This document shows, in pieces, positions 8,302 through 16,761 of a stretch of DNA of 64,000 bases. Both the position numbers and the translations under genes were made by a program. Origin of the DNA: Streptomyces glaucescens (lineage in GTDB: Bacteria; Actinomycetota; Actinomycetes; Streptomycetales; Streptomycetaceae); NCBI RefSeq assembly GCF_000761215.1, contig NZ_CP009438.1, forward strand, positions 5,994,501-6,058,500, written 5' to 3'. The notes below the pieces were generated by a model. It saw only the letters and a program-made list of their open reading frames with translations. It did no database searches and was not told the origin of the DNA. How positions within the stretch are numbered: position 1 is the stretch's first letter; the number at the start of each line of letters is the position of its first letter.

Positions 8302-9558
8302 ATGCGACTTCATGCAGGCGTGACCGCCACCGCGGCCCTCGCCCTCTCCCTGACCCTGGGGGCGGGCACGGCCTCCTCCTTACCCACCTCCTCCCCGCCC
8401 ACCGGTTCCTCCGCCGCCGCGTCCGCCCCCGCCGGGCCCGTGCGGCCGGCGCTGCCCGCGCCGACGGGACGCCACCCGGTCGGCACCACGGAACTCCACC
8501 TCGTCGACCGCGACCGGCCCGACCCGTGGCTCACGGGGCGGGACCGGGAGCTGATGGTGAGCGTCTGGTACCCGGCGCGCACGACGAGCGGACACCCCCG
8601 CCCGCCCTACCTCAGGCCCGGCGTCGCCCGGTTCGCCGACGAGTCCGGCTCGTTCGGGCTGGCCCGCCCCGGTGACGTCGACTGGGCCGGCATCCGCACC
8701 GCCGCCGTCACCTCCGCTCCGGCGGACCACCGCGGCGGGCGGCCCGTGGTGCTGTACTCGCCCGGTCTCGGCGTGCCCCGCGCCTTCGGCACCTCCACGG
8801 CCGTGGAACTCGCCAGCCGCGGCTATGTCGTCGTGACCGTCGACCACACCCACGAGACCGATCCGGTGGAGTTCCCCGGCGGACGCCTGGAACGCCCGGC
8901 GGAGCCCATCGACACCGTCGCGGAGCGCCGTACGGCGATCCGGACCCGGGTGGCCGACATCCGCTTCGTCCTCGACCGGCTGGAGGCCCTGCGCGCGGGC
9001 GCGAACCCCGATGCCGGGGGCCGCCGTTTGCCCCGCGGACTGGGCAGGGCACTCGACCTGGACCGGATCGGCATGTACGGCCACTCGGCGGGAGGCATCA
9101 CCTCGGCCGAGACCATGCGGGTCGACGACCGCGTCGACGCGGGCGTCAACATGGACGGCACGCTCCAGTACAGCGACGAGGAGTTCCTGCCCGTCGCCCG
9201 CGAGGGCCTGGACCGCCCCTTCATGCTGATGGGCACCGCGCAGCAGACCCACGCCAACACACCGTCCTGGCAGTCCTTCTGGGACCGCTCGACCGGCTGG
9301 AAGCGCGATCTGAGCCTGGAGAGGGGCGGCCACTTCAGCTACACCGACTTCCAGACCCACCTGCCCGCACTGGACGCACACCTCGACATCCCGGCCGAGA
9401 CCCGTGAGATGTACATCGGCACGGTGGACGCCGCGCGCAGCACCGCCGCCCAACGCGCCTACCTCACGGCCTTCTTCGACCGGCACCTGCGCGACCGGCC
9501 GCGGCCCCTGCTGGACGCCCCCTCCCCGGCCCACCCCGACATACGCTTCGTCCCCTGA
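8302..9558 (+). CDS. Secreted alpha/beta hydrolase, PAF-acetylhydrolase/lipase-like
   Basis: A 418-residue precursor with an N-terminal signal peptide (about residues 1-26) and a Ser/Pro/Ala-rich linker. The body resembles bacterial platelet-activating-factor acetylhydrolase and cutinase-like hydrolases, with VVLYSPGLG as the oxyanion strand region and the nucleophile elbow GHSAGG at Ser262. A His in LERGGHFSY is a good candidate for the catalytic histidine. Leu27 is encoded by TTA (8380-8382), a codon read by the bldA tRNA, so translation is probably tied to development. A CACAGT box about seven bases before the ATG could give a leaderless mRNA. Confidence 0.85.
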   Translation: MRLHAGVTATAALALSLTLGAGTASSLPTSSPPTGSSAAASAPAGPVRPALPAPTGRHPVGTTELHLVDRDRPDPWLTGRDRELMVSVWYPARTTSGHPRPPYLRPGVARFADESGSFGLARPGDVDWAGIRTAAVTSAPADHRGGRPVVLYSPGLGVPRAFGTSTAVELASRGYVVVTVDHTHETDPVEFPGGRLERPAEPIDTVAERRTAIRTRVADIRFVLDRLEALRAGANPDAGGRRLPRGLGRALDLDRIGMYGHSAGGITSAETMRVDDRVDAGVNMDGTLQYSDEEFLPVAREGLDRPFMLMGTAQQTHANTPSWQSFWDRSTGWKRDLSLERGGHFSYTDFQTHLPALDAHLDIPAETREMYIGTVDAARSTAAQRAYLTAFFDRHLRDRPRPLLDAPSPAHPDIRFVP

Positions 9559-9573
9559 CGGGACGGCGGCCGC

Positions 9574-9610
9574 CCGGGGCGGGCCACGGCCCGGTCGGGG
9601 CCCGCCCCGG
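9574..9610 (+). terminator. Hairpin terminator after the secreted hydrolase
   Basis: A perfect 12-bp GC-rich stem (9574-9585 with 9599-9610) and a 13-base loop lie 16 bases after the hydrolase stop. Confidence 0.65.
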
Positions 9611-9629
9611 CGCGGGGGATGATGAGGAG

Positions 9630-10769
9630 GTGAGCAAGGAACAGACCATGTGCTGGCCGGACGGTTCCGGAGAGGAGCGCTGTGCCCTGTGGCGGTCGGA
9701 GAACGGCGCGCCACCGCCGAAGCGGGTGCTGGTGGCCGACGACCGGATGAACGCGGACACCGCGTTCCGCCTGGCGTGCGAGGGGACCGCGCTGTTATGG
9801 CGCGGTGACTTCCACAACGCCCGTCAGTTGCTGGGGGCGATGGCGCGCCGCGTCGACCGCAAGCCGCCCAAGCCGGGGGCGTCACCCGAGCAGAGCTTCC
9901 ACCTCTACCGCCAGGCGCAGTCGAGACGTGCGCGCATCCTCGGCATGCTGCTCCTGCCGGTCGAGCCGGGGCACGTGATCCCCCTGCGCCGGGCCCCGGA
10001 CGTGCGGCTGGCCTGCGAGCAGGCGTACGGGCGGTGCGACCGGCCCTATGTCGTGTCGCTGCGCGAGCTCCAGGGAGTCCTCGGGGCCGGCGAATGGCGC
10101 CGGAAGGGAATCCACGTGCCGGCGCTGGGCGAGGCGATCACGCCGCACTACGGCGTGTTCTCCCCGGTGCGGGGCGAGTACGTCGACCTGGTGGCCGAGG
10201 CGCCGCTGCCGTCGCAGGGCACGGCGTTCGACATCGGCACCGGCACGGGCGTGCTCGCCGCCGTCCTGGCCCGGCGCGGCGTGCGGCGGGTGGTGGCCAC
10301 GGACCTCGACGCGCGTGCGCTCGCCTGCGCGCGGGAGAACATCGACCGCCTGGGCCTGTCGTCCACCGTGGACGTCCGGCAGGCCGATCTGTTCCCCGAC
10401 GGCCGGGCCTCCCTGGTCGTCTGCAACCCCCCGTGGCTTCCCGGCCGGGCCCGGACGCCGCTCGAACACGCGGTGTACGACCCGGGGAGCCGGATGCTCC
10501 GCGGCTTCCTCGACGGGCTGTCCGCCCACCTGGAGCCCGGCGGTGAGGGGTGGCTCGTCATCTCCGACCTCGCCGAGCGCCTGGGGCTGCGCTCCCGCAC
10601 CGAGCTGACCGAGCTGTTCGACCGGGCCGGCCTGACGGTGGTGGGGCGCCTGGACGCCCGGCCACTGCATCCGCGTGCCCACGACCCCGCCGATCCGCTG
10701 CACTCCGCCCGCAAGGCGGAAGTGACCTCGCTGTGGCGGCTGGCGGTACGCCCGGGCGCCGCCGGCTGA
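9630..10769 (+). CDS. Class I SAM-dependent methyltransferase (NPPW type)
   Basis: The 379-residue protein has an uncharacterised N-terminal half and a C-terminal Rossmann methyltransferase. Motif I is FDIGTGTGVLAAVL near residue 200, and the catalytic NPPW tetrapeptide is near residue 268. NPPY/NPPW marks N-methyltransferases acting on amide or amino nitrogens (PrmC, RsmC and relatives), so the substrate is probably protein or RNA. Codon 56 is TTA (9795-9797), suggesting bldA dependence. The GTG start overlaps an AGGAGG sequence, so the true start is uncertain; ATG 9648 is an alternative. It borders tcmR but is not part of the known tcm set. Confidence 0.8.
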   Translation: MSKEQTMCWPDGSGEERCALWRSENGAPPPKRVLVADDRMNADTAFRLACEGTALLWRGDFHNARQLLGAMARRVDRKPPKPGASPEQSFHLYRQAQSRRARILGMLLLPVEPGHVIPLRRAPDVRLACEQAYGRCDRPYVVSLRELQGVLGAGEWRRKGIHVPALGEAITPHYGVFSPVRGEYVDLVAEAPLPSQGTAFDIGTGTGVLAAVLARRGVRRVVATDLDARALACARENIDRLGLSSTVDVRQADLFPDGRASLVVCNPPWLPGRARTPLEHAVYDPGSRMLRGFLDGLSAHLEPGGEGWLVISDLAERLGLRSRTELTELFDRAGLTVVGRLDARPLHPRAHDPADPLHSARKAEVTSLWRLAVRPGAAG

Positions 10770-10791
10770 CCACGCCGGCGGCCGCCCCCTC

Positions 10792-10845
10792 GGGGGCCTG
10801 GCGCCCCGTCAGCCACCCGGGGGTCTGACGCTCCGTCAGGCCCCC
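10792..10845. terminator. Bidirectional hairpin overlapping the tcmR stop codon
   Basis: Outer arms 10792-10800 and 10837-10845 (GGGGGCCTG/CAGGCCCCC) enclose an inner stem (10807-10812 with 10825-10830). The right outer arm includes the last tcmR codons, and the structure separates tcmR from the rightward methyltransferase gene. Confidence 0.55.
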
Positions 10846-11516
10846 GGGCGCCGCCAGTCGGCGAACAACTCCGGCCGCAGCGAGTCCAGAGCGGACTCGA
10901 ACGCCACGGAGAGCGCCTCCAGATCCGTGTCGGCGCGCAGGTACCACTCCCGGCTGACGACGCGGCCGACCGCCTTGAACACCGCCACGATGAACCGCGG
11001 ACGGAAGTCGTCGTCCAGGTCGACGCCCTCACGCGCGGCGATGATCCGGGCGAGTCGGCCCTCCATCTCCTCGCTGCGCCGCAGGTACTCCGCGAGGAGC
11101 CCGGGGGTGCGCTCGACCAGCCGCATCATCGCCATGTGCAACGCGCCGTCCACGCCCTCCAGTTCACCGTCGCGCACGCGCCCAAGGACGGCCCGGAAGG
11201 CACCGCTCATGGCCTGCAGCGGGTTCTCGCCCGCCGGCCGGACCTCCAGCGCGGCGAGGAACGCCTCGTCGATGGCGCTGATGGGGGTGAGGGCCACCTC
11301 CTCCTTGCTGGCGAAGTGGCGGAAGAACGTGCGCGGATGCACCTCGACCGCCTCGGCGATCTGCTCCACGGTCGTGTGCTCGTAACCCTGCGCCAGGAAC
11401 AGCTCCAGGGCCTCGCGGATCAGCTGATCACGCGTACGGCGCAGCTTCCGCTGGCGCAGGCCGGGGCCGTTGGGGGTGCTGCGGGTGCTGGGGGTGTCGG
11501 TTTCGGCGGAGTCCAC
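10836..11516 (-). CDS. tcmR: TetR family repressor TcmR of the tetracenomycin exporter
   Basis: A 226-residue TetR/AcrR regulator. The N-terminal helix-turn-helix is clear (TVEQIAEAVEVHPRTFFRHF, near residues 49-68). The C-terminal ligand domain is helical and variable. In S. glaucescens TcmR represses the divergent tcmA gene and is released by tetracenomycin C. It starts at GTG 11516, and a TAGGGT -10-like hexamer ends seven bases upstream, suggesting a leaderless transcript. The 138-bp gap to tcmA holds overlapping promoters and an inverted repeat, so TcmR probably also controls itself. Confidence 0.93.
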   Translation of the reverse strand: MDSAETDTPSTRSTPNGPGLRQRKLRRTRDQLIREALELFLAQGYEHTTVEQIAEAVEVHPRTFFRHFASKEEVALTPISAIDEAFLAALEVRPAGENPLQAMSGAFRAVLGRVRDGELEGVDGALHMAMMRLVERTPGLLAEYLRRSEEMEGRLARIIAAREGVDLDDDFRPRFIVAVFKAVGRVVSREWYLRADTDLEALSVAFESALDSLRPELFADWRRPGA

Positions 11517-11522
11517 CCGCCA

Positions 11523-11528
11523 ACCCTA
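11523..11528 (-). promoter_or_regulatory. -10 element of a leaderless tcmR promoter
   Basis: TAGGGT on the minus strand ends seven bases before the tcmR GTG. No close -35 match is visible. Confidence 0.45.
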
Positions 11529-11543
11529 TCTTGCGCCACCTGG

Positions 11544-11573
11544 TGACACCTGCATGCGATTGTCAAATGTCAC
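11544..11573. promoter_or_regulatory. Candidate TcmR operator
   Basis: The arms GTGACA (11544-11549) and TGTCAC (11568-11573) form an inverted repeat that straddles the -35 hexamer of the tcmA promoter. A bound TetR-type dimer here would block tcmA transcription. The assignment is inferred from position and symmetry. Confidence 0.45.
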
Positions 11574-11588
11574 TGACTGCTGTTAGCT
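11560..11588 (+). promoter_or_regulatory. Promoter of tcmA
   Basis: TTGTCA (11560-11565) and TTAGCT (11583-11588) are separated by 17 bp, a good vegetative-type promoter. Transcription would start near 11595, leaving a leader of about 60 bases before the tcmA ATG and its AGGGGGA ribosome binding site. Confidence 0.6.
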
Positions 11589-11654
11589 TCGGGGCCATGT
11601 TCTCCTCGTCACACACGCGTCCGTCCTGCCGGAAATCGTTAGGGGGACGCTGAA

Positions 11655-13271
11655 ATGAGCACGGAAACGCACGACGAGCCGTCAGGCGTCGCACACACCC
11701 CCGCTTCCGGTCTGCGTGGACGTCCCTGGCCGACCCTGCTCGCGGTCGCGGTCGGCGTGATGATGGTGGCTCTGGACAGCACCATCGTCGCCATCGCCAA
11801 CCCGGCCATCCAGCAGGACCTCCACGCCTCGCTGGCCGATGTGCAGTGGATCACCAACGGCTACCTGCTGGCGCTCGCGGTCTCCCTGATCACCGCCGGC
11901 AAACTGGGCGACAGGTTCGGGCACCGGCAGACCTTCCTGGTCGGAGTGGCGGGCTTCGCCGTCACCTCCGCGGCCATCGGCCTGTCCGGCAGCGTCGCGG
12001 CGATCGTCGTCTTCCGCGTTCTCCAGGGCCTGTTCGGCGCTCTGATGCAGCCGTCGGCGCTGGGCCTGCTGCGGGTCACGTTCCCGCCCGGCAAGCTCAA
12101 CATGGCGATCGGCATCTGGAGCGGCGTGGTCGGCGCCTCGACCGCAGCCGGACCGATCATCGGCGGGCTCCTGGTGCAGCACGTCGGCTGGGAGGCGGTC
12201 TTCTTCATCAATGTGCCGGTCGGCCTCGCGGCACTCGTCGCCGGCCTCGTCATCCTGACCGACGCGCGCGCCGAACGCGCCCCGAAGTCCTTCGACGTCT
12301 CCGGCATCGTGCTCCTGTCCGGGGCCATGTTCTGCCTGGTGTGGGGTCTGATCAAGGCTCCGGCCTGGGGCTGGGGCGACCTGCGGACGCTGGGCTTCCT
12401 GGCCGCCGCCGTGCTCGCCTTCGCCGGATTCACACTGCGGGAGAGCAGGGCCACCGAGCCGCTGATGCCGCTCGCCATGTTCCGTTCCGTGCCGCTGTCC
12501 GCGGGCACCGTGCTCATGGTCCTGATGGCGTTCTCGTTCATCGGCGGACTCTTCTTCGTCACCTTCTACCTGCAGAACGTCCATGGCATGAGCCCGGTCG
12601 AGAGCGGTGTGCACCTGCTGCCGCTCACCGGCATGATGATCGTCGGCGCCCCCGTGTCCGGCATCGTGATCAGCCGGTTCGGACCAGGCGGGCCGCTGGT
12701 GGTGGGCATGCTCCTGACGGCGGCGTCCCTGTGGGGGATGTCGACGCTGGAAGCGGACAGCGGTATGGGGATCACCTCGCTCTGGTTCGTGCTGCTGGGT
12801 CTCGGTCTCGCGCCGGTGATGGTGGGGACGACGGACGTCATCGTCAGCAACGCCCCGGCCGAACTGGCCGGTGTGGCCGGTGGTCTTCAGCAGTCCGCGA
12901 TGCAGGTCGGCGGAAGTCTCGGCACCGCCGTACTCGGTGTCCTCATGGCCTCCCGGGTCGGCGACGTCTTCCCCGACAAGTGGGCGGAGGCGAACCTGCC
13001 GCGGGTGGGTCCGCGGGAGGCCGCGGCGATCGAGGACGCGGCCGAGGTGGGAGCCGTCCCGCCGGCCGGCACCCTCCCCGGCCGGCACGCCGGGACGCTC
13101 TCCGAGGTGGTCCACTCCTCGTTCATCTCGGGGATGGGGCTGGCCTTCACCGTGGCCGGTGCCGTCGCGCTCGTGGCCGCCGCCGTCGCCCTGTTCACCA
13201 GGAAGGCCGAGCCCGACGAGAGGGCCCCGGAGGAATTCCCGGTCCCGGCGTCCACGGCAGGGCGGGGCTGA
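11655..13271 (+). CDS. tcmA: Tetracenomycin C efflux transporter (MFS, DHA2/14-TMS)
   Basis: A 538-residue major facilitator of the 14-span drug:H+ antiporter family. Family marks include LDSTIVAIANPAI in the first span, GKLGDRFGHRQTF (motif A) after the second, and GPIIGGLL (motif C) in the fifth. The length equals that recalled for S. glaucescens TcmA, which exports tetracenomycin C and confers self-resistance. It is divergent from tcmR, with an AGGGGGA site eight bases before ATG 11655. It converges on tcmP, from which a 14-bp terminator hairpin separates it. The C-terminal tail after the last span is cytoplasmic and acidic. Confidence 0.95.
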   Translation: MSTETHDEPSGVAHTPASGLRGRPWPTLLAVAVGVMMVALDSTIVAIANPAIQQDLHASLADVQWITNGYLLALAVSLITAGKLGDRFGHRQTFLVGVAGFAVTSAAIGLSGSVAAIVVFRVLQGLFGALMQPSALGLLRVTFPPGKLNMAIGIWSGVVGASTAAGPIIGGLLVQHVGWEAVFFINVPVGLAALVAGLVILTDARAERAPKSFDVSGIVLLSGAMFCLVWGLIKAPAWGWGDLRTLGFLAAAVLAFAGFTLRESRATEPLMPLAMFRSVPLSAGTVLMVLMAFSFIGGLFFVTFYLQNVHGMSPVESGVHLLPLTGMMIVGAPVSGIVISRFGPGGPLVVGMLLTAASLWGMSTLEADSGMGITSLWFVLLGLGLAPVMVGTTDVIVSNAPAELAGVAGGLQQSAMQVGGSLGTAVLGVLMASRVGDVFPDKWAEANLPRVGPREAAAIEDAAEVGAVPPAGTLPGRHAGTLSEVVHSSFISGMGLAFTVAGAVALVAAAVALFTRKAEPDERAPEEFPVPASTAGRG

Positions 13272-13298
13272 AAGCCTCGGTCCCTGTCCGCCGGTGAA

Positions 13299-13332
13299 TG
13301 CCGGCGGGGTCCGGTCCGGCGGACCCCGCCGG
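13299..13332. terminator. Bidirectional terminator between tcmA and tcmP
   Basis: A perfect 14-bp stem (13299-13312 with 13319-13332) with a 6-base loop lies midway between the convergent stops of tcmA and tcmP. Confidence 0.8.
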
Positions 13333-13385
13333 CACCGCTGTTTCCGCGATGCCCGAACGGAGGGGACGGAGGAAAAGTCCCGGAA

Positions 13386-14198
13386 TCAGAAGGTGTAACG
13401 CAGCAGCCGGTGTGCGAAACGCAGTTGCGGAATGCTGCGCATGCCGGCTCCCACCCATTTCTCGACGGGGCGGGCGTCGGCGAGAAACGGGGAATCGAGC
13501 ATGGACCACTGCTCCTGGAACCGTAATCCCGGCACCCTGCTCTCCAGGGAGCGGGGATTTCCGATTCCCCATCCGAAGGTGGCGCCCGTGGCGCGCAGAA
13601 GTTGTGAATATTTGGCGAATCGAAGGGTCCACGGGAGTACGGCGTCGAACATGACCGCACCCGTCGGAAGGTGCCGGATCACCCGCCGGAGCATTTCCTC
13701 TCCGTCTGCTTCCCGGAGATAGGGCGTCAGCCCTTCGGCGACCACGAGCGCCGGCCGGTTGCGGGGCACCGTGTCCAGCCAGTCCTCCGTGGTGACCGAC
13801 GCTCCGATCATCCGGTATCCGTCGCGTTCGGGATAGAGCCGGCTCCTCAGTTCGATGACGTCCGGGACGTCGACGTCGATCCATTCCACTGTGTCGGGCA
13901 CGTCCATCCGGAATGCCCGGCTGTCCAGCCCGCATGCGAGGTGCAGCACCACCGCGTCCGGATGGACCGCGAGGAATCGACCGGCCCACTCGTCGAGCTT
14001 CCTGGCGCGGAACGTCACGATCCGCATGTCCTTGGTGGCTGTTCTGATGCGGCTGAAGTCGTAGTCGATGCGGCGCAGCAGCTCCTCCGCCGTCGCGTCC
14101 CCCAGCACGGGTCGCGGTTGTCGATTGTCCAGGGCACGGGCCTGAAGTGTGGCGAGCAGCGTCTCGTGTACGCCGGTCAGCCGGATCGTTTCACCCAT
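13386..14198 (-). CDS. tcmP: Tetracenomycin carboxyl O-methyltransferase TcmP
   Basis: The 270-residue protein belongs to the leucine-carboxyl-methyltransferase/PPM family of SAM methyltransferases. The SAM site is VVLHLACGLDSRAFRMD, followed by the acidic IDVDVPDVIELR segment. In tetracenomycin biosynthesis TcmP methylates the C-9 carboxyl of Tcm E to give Tcm A2. I chose ATG 14198 (MGETIRLTG) because upstream in-frame residues lack family similarity and the length then fits. Codon 225 is TTA (13524-13526 on the plus strand), unusual in this cluster and a possible point of bldA control. It is transcribed away from tcmG and converges on tcmA. Confidence 0.93.
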   Translation of the reverse strand: MGETIRLTGVHETLLATLQARALDNRQPRPVLGDATAEELLRRIDYDFSRIRTATKDMRIVTFRARKLDEWAGRFLAVHPDAVVLHLACGLDSRAFRMDVPDTVEWIDVDVPDVIELRSRLYPERDGYRMIGASVTTEDWLDTVPRNRPALVVAEGLTPYLREADGEEMLRRVIRHLPTGAVMFDAVLPWTLRFAKYSQLLRATGATFGWGIGNPRSLESRVPGLRFQEQWSMLDSPFLADARPVEKWVGAGMRSIPQLRFAHRLLRYTF

Positions 14199-14697
14199 GG
14201 GACAGCAGCTTCCGAGGGGGCACCGCGTGACGTCAAGAGACCCCCTCGGCGGGCCGTGGCGAAAAGATCTGGACACATTGCCGTACGCAAAGTCGGGACA
14301 CTTCCAGGTATTCCTCGCCAAACAGCGGGAGCGTTCGGCCAGGCGCTTGGCTCGATCTGATCAACATGTCGGAGGGAGGCGCCGTCGCGGACGGCCTGAT
14401 CTTTGTCGTCGGAAAGGTAAGGGGATCGCCAAGAGGTAAAGGATTCATAGGGCATGTTCAAAAGCATCGGTCATCAAAAAGGGGGTTCGTGTTTAACTCC
14501 GGAGAGTCGAGGGTATACATGCCCATCAATTTTCCGGTCCACTTCTGACCGAGTGTCAGTGACATCTATCCGGTCTCCCCGCCGAAGATTGTTCGATGTT
14601 GACTCGACGGACCGGAAGATGTTCATCTGGATGAGCCAAGTGCCGCTCTGCTCGTCGGCCCGAGCAAATCCCCGATCTCATCGCAGGGATGACTCGT
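14199..14697. other. AT-richer tcmP-tcmG divergent promoter region
   Basis: About 500 bases carry the divergent control signals of tcmP and the tcmG-O operon. The part from about 14390 to 14620 is visibly richer in A/T than the rest of the window. It has runs such as CATCAAAAAGGGG and TTTTCC, as expected for promoter DNA. No supported gene lies here; the open frames use A/T third positions freely. Confidence 0.7.
14514..14519 (+). promoter_or_regulatory. -10 element of the likely tcmG operon promoter
   Basis: TATACA at 14514-14519 is a strong -10, with a weak TTTAAC -35 candidate at 14492-14497 (16-bp spacing). The predicted start near 14526 would give a leader of about 170 bases before tcmG. 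Promoters have been reported in this intergenic region in S. glaucescens; which hexamers are used cannot be told here. Confidence 0.5.
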
Positions 14698-16416
14698 GTG
14701 CCCGTTTCCGACCGACCGAAAGGCTGCATCTTGTCCACTGAAGAAGTTCCGGTACTGATAGTCGGCGGAGGTCTTACCGGACTGTCCGCGGCACTGTTCC
14801 TCAGTCAGCACGGAGTTTCCTGCCGCCTGGTGGAGAAGCACCGGGGAACCACGGTCCTGACCCGGGCCTCGGGGATCAGCTCCCGCACGATGGAACTGTT
14901 GCGGGGCGTCGGCCTGGAACGGACCGTGATCGAGCGCGGGCCGAAACTCGTCGAGGGAGCCCGCTGGCGGGAGCTCGGCCAGCCGGCGGACCAGATCCCC
15001 TGGGTCGTCATCCGGGCCAACGGCCTGCACGACCTGGAGAACGCGGTGACCGTCGAGGAACCCTCGCTCGACGTCGGCCACCTCAGCCCCACCCGCCCCT
15101 ACTGGTGCGGGCAGGACCGGCTGGAACCCATCCTCCGCGACGAGGCCGTCCGCCGTGGGGCCCGCATCGACTTCAACACCCGCATGGAGGCGTTCACGGC
15201 GGACGAGAGCGGGGTCACCGCCACGATCGTCGACCAGGCCACCGGCGAGCAGAGCACGGTCCGCGCCCGGTACCTGATCGCGGCGGACGGGGTGCGCAGC
15301 CCGGTGCGGGAGACGCTGGGGATCACGCGCACCGGGCACGGCACGATCGGCAACGCCATGAGCGTCCTGTTCAAGGCGGACCTGCGGGACACCGTCAAGG
15401 GCCGGCGCTTCGTCATCTGCTACCTGCCGAACCCCGACGAGCCCGGCGTCCTCCAGCTCCCGGAGGTGCCGGCCGTCCTCCAGCTCTTCGACGAGGACCG
15501 CTGGATCTTCGGCTTCTTCTTCGACCCCCGCGAGACCTCGCCCGAGCAGTTCACCGACGAGCGCTGCGCGCAGATCATCCGGACCGCGACCGGGCTCCCC
15601 GGCCTCCCGGTCGAGGTGCAGATGGCCAGGCCCTGGGAGATGTCCCACAACAGTGCCCGCTCCTACCGCAGCGGCCGGGTCTTCCTGGCCGGCGACGCCG
15701 CCCACGTGCACCCACCGGCCGGTGCCTTCGGAGCGAACGGCGGTATCCAGGACGCCCACAACCTGGCCTGGAAGCTGGCGGCCGTCCTGAAGGGAACGGC
15801 CGGCGACGCCCTGCTCGACACCTACGAGCAGGAACGCCTGCCGATCGGTGCCGCCGTCGCCGACCAGGCGTGGATCCGGCACACCTGGAGGCTGAACGAC
15901 TCCGAGGAGCTGCGCCGCGCGCTGCGCGAGTCGACGCTGGTCGCCACCGGTTACCGGTACACCTCCGACGCGGTCCTCGGTGCCGCCTACCCGGAGCCCA
16001 TCCCCGCGGCGCACGACCTCACCGGCCGGCCGGGGTACCGCGTGCCCCACGTCTGGCTGGGCCGGGGCGGGGAGCGCGTCTCGACGGTCGACCTCGGCGG
16101 GGACGCGTTCGTCGTGCTCGCCGGGCCGGACGGAGGCGAGTGGCAGGCCGCGGCCGACAAGGTCGCGCAGGACCTGGGCGTGCCGGTGCACTGCCACCCG
16201 GTGGGCGGCGACGGGCAACTGACCGATCCCGACGGCGCGTTCCTCGGCACCACGGGCCTCACCCGGAACGGGGCGCTGCTGATCCGGCCGGACGGCTTCG
16301 TGGCGTGGCGGGCCGAGTACCTGCCGGAGGACGCCGCCGGGGAGCTGCGGTCCGCACTGGAGCGGATCCTGGCGCGGACCTCCGGCACGCCCGGCGGCAC
16401 GGCGCTGGAGGGCTGA
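14698..16416 (+). CDS. tcmG: Tetracenomycin A2 oxygenase TcmG (FAD triple hydroxylase)
   Basis: TcmG adds hydroxyls at C-4, C-4a and C-12a of Tcm A2 to form tetracenomycin C, the last pathway step. The sequence is a PheA/TetX-type aromatic hydroxylase. It has the Rossmann VLIVGGGLTGLSAAL near residue 20, the DG motif in ADGVRSPVRE near 195 and the GD motif GDAAHVHPPAGAFGANGG near 330. A thioredoxin-like C-terminal part without catalytic cysteines follows. GTG 14698 is preferred over ATG 14689 because AGGGA lies eight bases before it, and the resulting 572 residues equal the recalled TcmG length. It opens the tcmG-O operon; tcmH starts four bases after its stop. Confidence 0.95.
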   Translation: MPVSDRPKGCILSTEEVPVLIVGGGLTGLSAALFLSQHGVSCRLVEKHRGTTVLTRASGISSRTMELLRGVGLERTVIERGPKLVEGARWRELGQPADQIPWVVIRANGLHDLENAVTVEEPSLDVGHLSPTRPYWCGQDRLEPILRDEAVRRGARIDFNTRMEAFTADESGVTATIVDQATGEQSTVRARYLIAADGVRSPVRETLGITRTGHGTIGNAMSVLFKADLRDTVKGRRFVICYLPNPDEPGVLQLPEVPAVLQLFDEDRWIFGFFFDPRETSPEQFTDERCAQIIRTATGLPGLPVEVQMARPWEMSHNSARSYRSGRVFLAGDAAHVHPPAGAFGANGGIQDAHNLAWKLAAVLKGTAGDALLDTYEQERLPIGAAVADQAWIRHTWRLNDSEELRRALRESTLVATGYRYTSDAVLGAAYPEPIPAAHDLTGRPGYRVPHVWLGRGGERVSTVDLGGDAFVVLAGPDGGEWQAAADKVAQDLGVPVHCHPVGGDGQLTDPDGAFLGTTGLTRNGALLIRPDGFVAWRAEYLPEDAAGELRSALERILARTSGTPGGTALEG

Positions 16417-16420
16417 CCGC

Positions 16421-16759
16421 ATGGCGACCATCTCCCCCTCGCCGGACCTGTTCACCCTCGTCAACGTCTTCGGCGTCGCCCCCGAGAAGCAGCGGGAACT
16501 GCGCGACCACCTGGTGCAGGTGACCGAGGACCTGATCCGGCACATGCCGGGTTTCGTCTCCGCGACCTTCCACCTCAGCCGCGACGGCGAACAGGTCGTC
16601 AACTACGCACAGTGGCGGTCGGAGGCCGACTTCCGCGCCATGCACGCCGACCCGCGGCTGCAGCCCCACTTCGACTACTGCCGGTCCGTGTCCCGGCCGA
16701 AGCCGATCTTCTGCGAGGTCACCCACTCCTTCGGCGCCACGTCACCGGAGGGAGCGTGA
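16421..16759 (+). CDS. tcmH: Tetracenomycin F1 monooxygenase TcmH
   Basis: A 112-residue cofactor-free anthrone oxygenase of the antibiotic-biosynthesis-monooxygenase (ABM, dimeric ferredoxin-like) fold. TcmH oxidises the naphthacenone Tcm F1 at C-5 to the quinone Tcm D3 with molecular oxygen. Typical ABM features are the opening FTLVNVFGV strand, the MPGFVSATFHLS strand and VVNYAQWRSEADFRAM, where the conserved Trp sits in the active site. It lies between tcmG and tcmI with gaps of 4 and 2 bases, so translation is probably coupled. Confidence 0.95.
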   Translation: MATISPSPDLFTLVNVFGVAPEKQRELRDHLVQVTEDLIRHMPGFVSATFHLSRDGEQVVNYAQWRSEADFRAMHADPRLQPHFDYCRSVSRPKPIFCEVTHSFGATSPEGA

Positions 16760-16761
16760 CC

